15,128 bases of DNA from Bacillota bacterium. Its GTDB lineage: Bacteria > Bacillota > Clostridia > Christensenellales > SZUA-584. The stretch spans positions 1 to 15,128 of the forward strand of contig JAEWWC010000048.1 of the NCBI GenBank assembly GCA_023396555.1. The letters are read 5' to 3'. The position numbers were made by a program, and so were the translations under genes. The notes below the pieces were generated by a model. It worked only from the letters and a program-made list of their open reading frames with translations. It did no database searches and was not told where the DNA came from. Shown here piece by piece: positions 13,617-15,128 of the stretch. Every line of letters begins with the position of its first letter. Positions within the stretch are counted from its first letter, which is position 1.

Positions 13617-14405
13617 TCAAACTTTCAAGTCCGTGTCTGAAGATATTGTGATATTTCTAACGATGTCCCTGATTACCTCGCCGGCGAGTATCAGCCCGGC
13701 CACCGATGGCACGAACGCCACGCTGCCCGGTACCTGTCGCCGCACGTTGCATTTGCGCTTGGTGTCCGGCGGACATACGCAGCCGCTGCGGCAGCCGGAA
13801 TCGTCGTCGTCCTGCGGCGCTATGGGCGGCTCCTTGGAATACACAACCTTGAGCGCGGTTATACCTCGCTTTTTGAGTTCGCGCCGCATCACCTTGGCGA
13901 GCGGGCAAACGGACGTATCGTATATGTCCGCCACCTCGAAGCGCGTCGCGTCCAGCTTGTTGCCCGCGCCCATGCAGCTGATGACGGGCACCCCCGCCGC
14001 CGCTGCCCGTTCGATCAGCGTCAGCTTGGACGACACCGTGTCGATGGCGTCCACGATGTACGTGTACCGCGCGAGATCGTATTCATCCGCGTTCTGCGCG
14101 GTGTAAAAGCAGGTGTTGGCCTCCACAGCGCATTTGGGATTGATGGACAGTATGCGCGCCTTCGCCGCCTCCACCTTGTTTTTGCCCACCGTCTCGCGCG
14201 TCGCGATCAACTGGCGGTTGATGTTGGTGAGACACACCTTGTCATCGTCGAACATTGCCAGACCGCCCACGCCGCTGCGCGCCAGCGCCTCCACCGTATA
14301 CGAGCCCACGCCGCCGATGCCGAACACCGCCACCGTCGTGTCTTTCAGTTTATCCATGCCTGCCTTGCCCAGCAGGCGCTCCGTTCTGGAAAATGGTCCC
14401 GGCAT
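13617..14405 (-). CDS. tcdA: tRNA threonylcarbamoyladenosine dehydratase TcdA (ThiF/E1-like)
   Basis: ATP-dependent enzyme that cyclises the t6A37 base of ANN-decoding tRNAs (ct6A); E. coli TcdA/CsdL belongs to the ThiF/MoeB E1-like fold. The 262 residues fit. FSRTERLLG (5-13) is the family start, GIGGVGSYTVEALARSG (29-45) is the nucleotide loop, DDDKVCLTNINRQ (53-65) follows, and VPGSVAFVPSVAGL (225-238) is the typical C-terminal signature. An inserted segment carries Cys205, Cys209, Cys211 and Cys219 (C-x3-C-x-C-x7-C), absent from E. coli TcdA and possibly metal binding. AGGAGG lies just before the ATG at 14405, 11 bases after the ridA stop. In E. coli the enzyme works with the CsdA sulfur-transfer system, an echo of the sulfur theme here. 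Confidence 0.92.
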   Translation of the reverse strand: MPGPFSRTERLLGKAGMDKLKDTTVAVFGIGGVGSYTVEALARSGVGGLAMFDDDKVCLTNINRQLIATRETVGKNKVEAAKARILSINPKCAVEANTCFYTAQNADEYDLARYTYIVDAIDTVSSKLTLIERAAAAGVPVISCMGAGNKLDATRFEVADIYDTSVCPLAKVMRRELKKRGITALKVVYSKEPPIAPQDDDDSGCRSGCVCPPDTKRKCNVRRQVPGSVAFVPSVAGLILAGEVIRDIVRNITISSDTDLKV

Positions 14406-14416
14406 GCCGCCTCCTG

Positions 14417-14800
14417 TTACTTTCCGACCGCGATGGCTTCGATCTCCACGCGCGCGTCCTTGGGCAGCCCGGCCACCGCAACAGTGGAACGCGCCGGATA
14501 CGGCTGCGGAAAATACTTCGCGTATACGCCGTTTACCGCGGCAAAGTCCGCCATGTCGCGCAGAAACACCGTCGTTTTGACAACATCCTCAAAGCCGAGC
14601 CCCGCCGCTGCCAGCACTGCGCCCAGATTCTCAAGGACACGTACTGCCTGCTCTTCCACACTGCCTTCCACCAGCACGCCGGTGGCCGGGTCCAGTGGCG
14701 TCTGTCCCGATAAAAATACGAAGCTACCGGCCTGAATGCCCTGCGAATAAGGCCCGATGGCCGCCGGCGCCTGATCCGTCGTAATATTCTGTTTATTCAT
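14417..14800 (-). CDS. ridA: Enamine/imine deaminase RidA (YjgF/YER057c/UK114 family)
   Basis: Hydrolyses reactive 2-aminoacrylate and related enamines/imines released by PLP enzymes, protecting other PLP enzymes from damage. With the start at 14800 it has 127 residues, the usual size. AAIGPYSQGIQ, VFLSGQTPLDPATG, VVKTTVFLRDMADF and PARSTVAVAGLPKDARVEIEAIA are the family signatures; the Arg of PARST is the substrate-binding Arg105 equivalent. I prefer the ATG at 14800 over the in-frame one at 14833 because AGGGGG (14808-14813) precedes it and the family begins near there. It is the first gene of ridA-tcdA-rrf2. The nearby PLP beta-lyase and metY are plausible sources of enamine stress. Confidence 0.94.
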   Translation of the reverse strand: MNKQNITTDQAPAAIGPYSQGIQAGSFVFLSGQTPLDPATGVLVEGSVEEQAVRVLENLGAVLAAAGLGFEDVVKTTVFLRDMADFAAVNGVYAKYFPQPYPARSTVAVAGLPKDARVEIEAIAVGK

Positions 14801-14826
14801 AACGCAGCCCCCTGTAGGTTTTTGAA

Positions 14827-14880
14827 AAATCATATATAAATAGTATGCCTCATCCTATGTCAAATCAGCATCGATGTCAA
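14827..14880 (-). promoter_or_regulatory. ridA operon promoter region with a copy of the AAATCATATA motif
   Basis: Minus-strand TTGACA occurs twice (14875-14880 and 14858-14863). The first pairs with TAGGAT (14852-14857) across 17 bases; the second has only weak -10 partners. AAATCATATA (14827-14836) matches motifs at the metY promoter and would lie at about +9 to +18 of the first promoter's transcript. Which start is used cannot be decided by eye. Confidence 0.45.
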
Positions 14881-14906
14881 GTATTGACCGCCGCAAAACC
14901 GCGTAC

Positions 14907-14935
14907 AAAAAGCGGCTTTGAAGTTCCAAAGCCGC
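14907..14935 (-). terminator. Rho-independent terminator for the gene at the right edge
   Basis: GCGGCTTTG (14912-14920) and CAAAGCCGC (14927-14935) form a perfect 9-bp stem with a 6-base loop; on the minus strand a T run follows (14907-14911). It lies 30 bases past the stop at 14965 and separates that gene from ridA. Confidence 0.85.
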
Positions 14936-14964
14936 CGTACTCTTCTTTGACACGACAACAAGTT

Positions 14965-15128
14965 CTACCGTCTGTGCCGCCCCCGCTGCTTCCTGTAGGC
15001 AGAACGCCGCACGCTGTTCATGGTACCGCTCGCTGCGACTGCCGTGCCCTTACTTTTGAACGGTCCCGCGCGGCGCACATAAAGCGCGATCATAAGCGCC
15101 GCTGCCAAAGCGATAACCACAACAACTC
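14965..15128 (-). CDS. C-terminal end of an unidentified membrane-anchored protein, 5' part outside the window
   Basis: The last 53 codons of a frame entering from the right edge. It opens with a hydrophobic stretch (VVVVIALAAALMIALYV) long enough to be a membrane segment, followed by a strongly basic tail ending RKQRGRHRR, then a TAG stop at 14967-14965. A single hydrophobic helix followed by a basic tail suggests a C-terminal membrane anchor with the tail in the cytoplasm, as in many cell-wall enzymes such as D-alanyl-D-alanine carboxypeptidases, but nothing in the fragment proves an identity. Support for it being real comes from the well-formed terminator 30 bases downstream. Confidence 0.6.
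   Translation of the reverse strand, partial: VVVVIALAAALMIALYVRRAGPFKSKGTAVAASGTMNSVRRSAYRKQRGRHRR

Noticed and set aside
14801..14833. Upstream in-frame ATG for ridA at 14833
   Set aside because: It would add 11 residues atypical of RidA, and the AGGGGG ribosome site serves the ATG at 14800.
1..15128. CRISPR array, insertion sequence, prophage or defence genes
   Set aside because: No regularly spaced repeats, transposase, integrase or nuclease-like frames are present; all genes are metabolic, regulatory or transport-related.

Overview
The window reads as chromosomal DNA of a GC-rich member of the Clostridia (Firmicutes). Supporting signs are a DUF3793 protein, a long EpsC-type serine acetyltransferase, a TcdA with an extra cysteine cluster, strong purine-rich ribosome binding sites, sigma-A-like promoters with 17-base spacers, and AT-rich intergenic gaps between GC-rich genes. 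Isoleucine ATA codons are unusually common for such GC-rich genes. The species cannot be named from the sequence. Fourteen complete protein genes plus two genes cut by the window edges account for almost all of it. I see no tRNA, rRNA, CRISPR array, phage gene or insertion sequence.

Layout. A pyridoxal kinase gene runs off the left edge (2-691, minus). Next is a minus-strand unit transcribed from about 3930 down to 897: cysteine desulfurase (iscS), Fe-S scaffold (iscU), an Rrf2-family regulator, and homoserine O-acyltransferase (metA), ending in a terminator at 852-883. Divergent from it (4040-5375, plus) are a second Rrf2 regulator and serine acetyltransferase (cysE), closed by a terminator at 5409-5443. 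Then come a uroporphyrinogen-decarboxylase-fold methyltransferase-like gene (5504-6511, minus) and, divergently, a Zn/Cd/Pb-type P1B ATPase (6705-9011, plus). A DUF3793 gene (9173-9745, minus) follows, preceded by a large inverted repeat resembling a DtxR/MntR-type site. A tyrosine phenol-lyase/tryptophanase-family gene (10045-11493, minus) and O-acetylhomoserine sulfhydrylase (metY, 11704-12984, minus) each have their own promoter and terminator. A ridA-tcdA-rrf2 operon (14800 down to 13139, minus) is next, and the last 164 bases hold the 3' end of a membrane-anchored protein.

How the genes fit together. Most belong to sulfur amino acid and PLP chemistry. CysE makes O-acetylserine. MetA carries Glu at position 111, the acetyl-CoA-type residue, and so should make O-acetylhomoserine. 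MetY then joins sulfide to O-acetylhomoserine (and perhaps O-acetylserine). IscS mobilises cysteine sulfur onto IscU. The beta-lyase probably breaks a C-beta bond of an amino acid, and RidA clears the enamine by-products of such PLP enzymes. Pyridoxal kinase supplies the cofactor. Three Rrf2 paralogues sit among these genes, two with a possible Fe-S-binding cysteine cluster and one without. An AT-rich motif (AAATCATATA or a close variant) recurs at the iscS, metY and ridA promoters, suggesting one Rrf2-type regulon. I see no SAM riboswitch or T-box in front of metA or metY.

Nothing here is a clearly new system. The items most worth following are the Rrf2 trio with the shared motif, the beta-lyase with altered active-site residues, and the DUF3793 gene with its operator-like palindromes.
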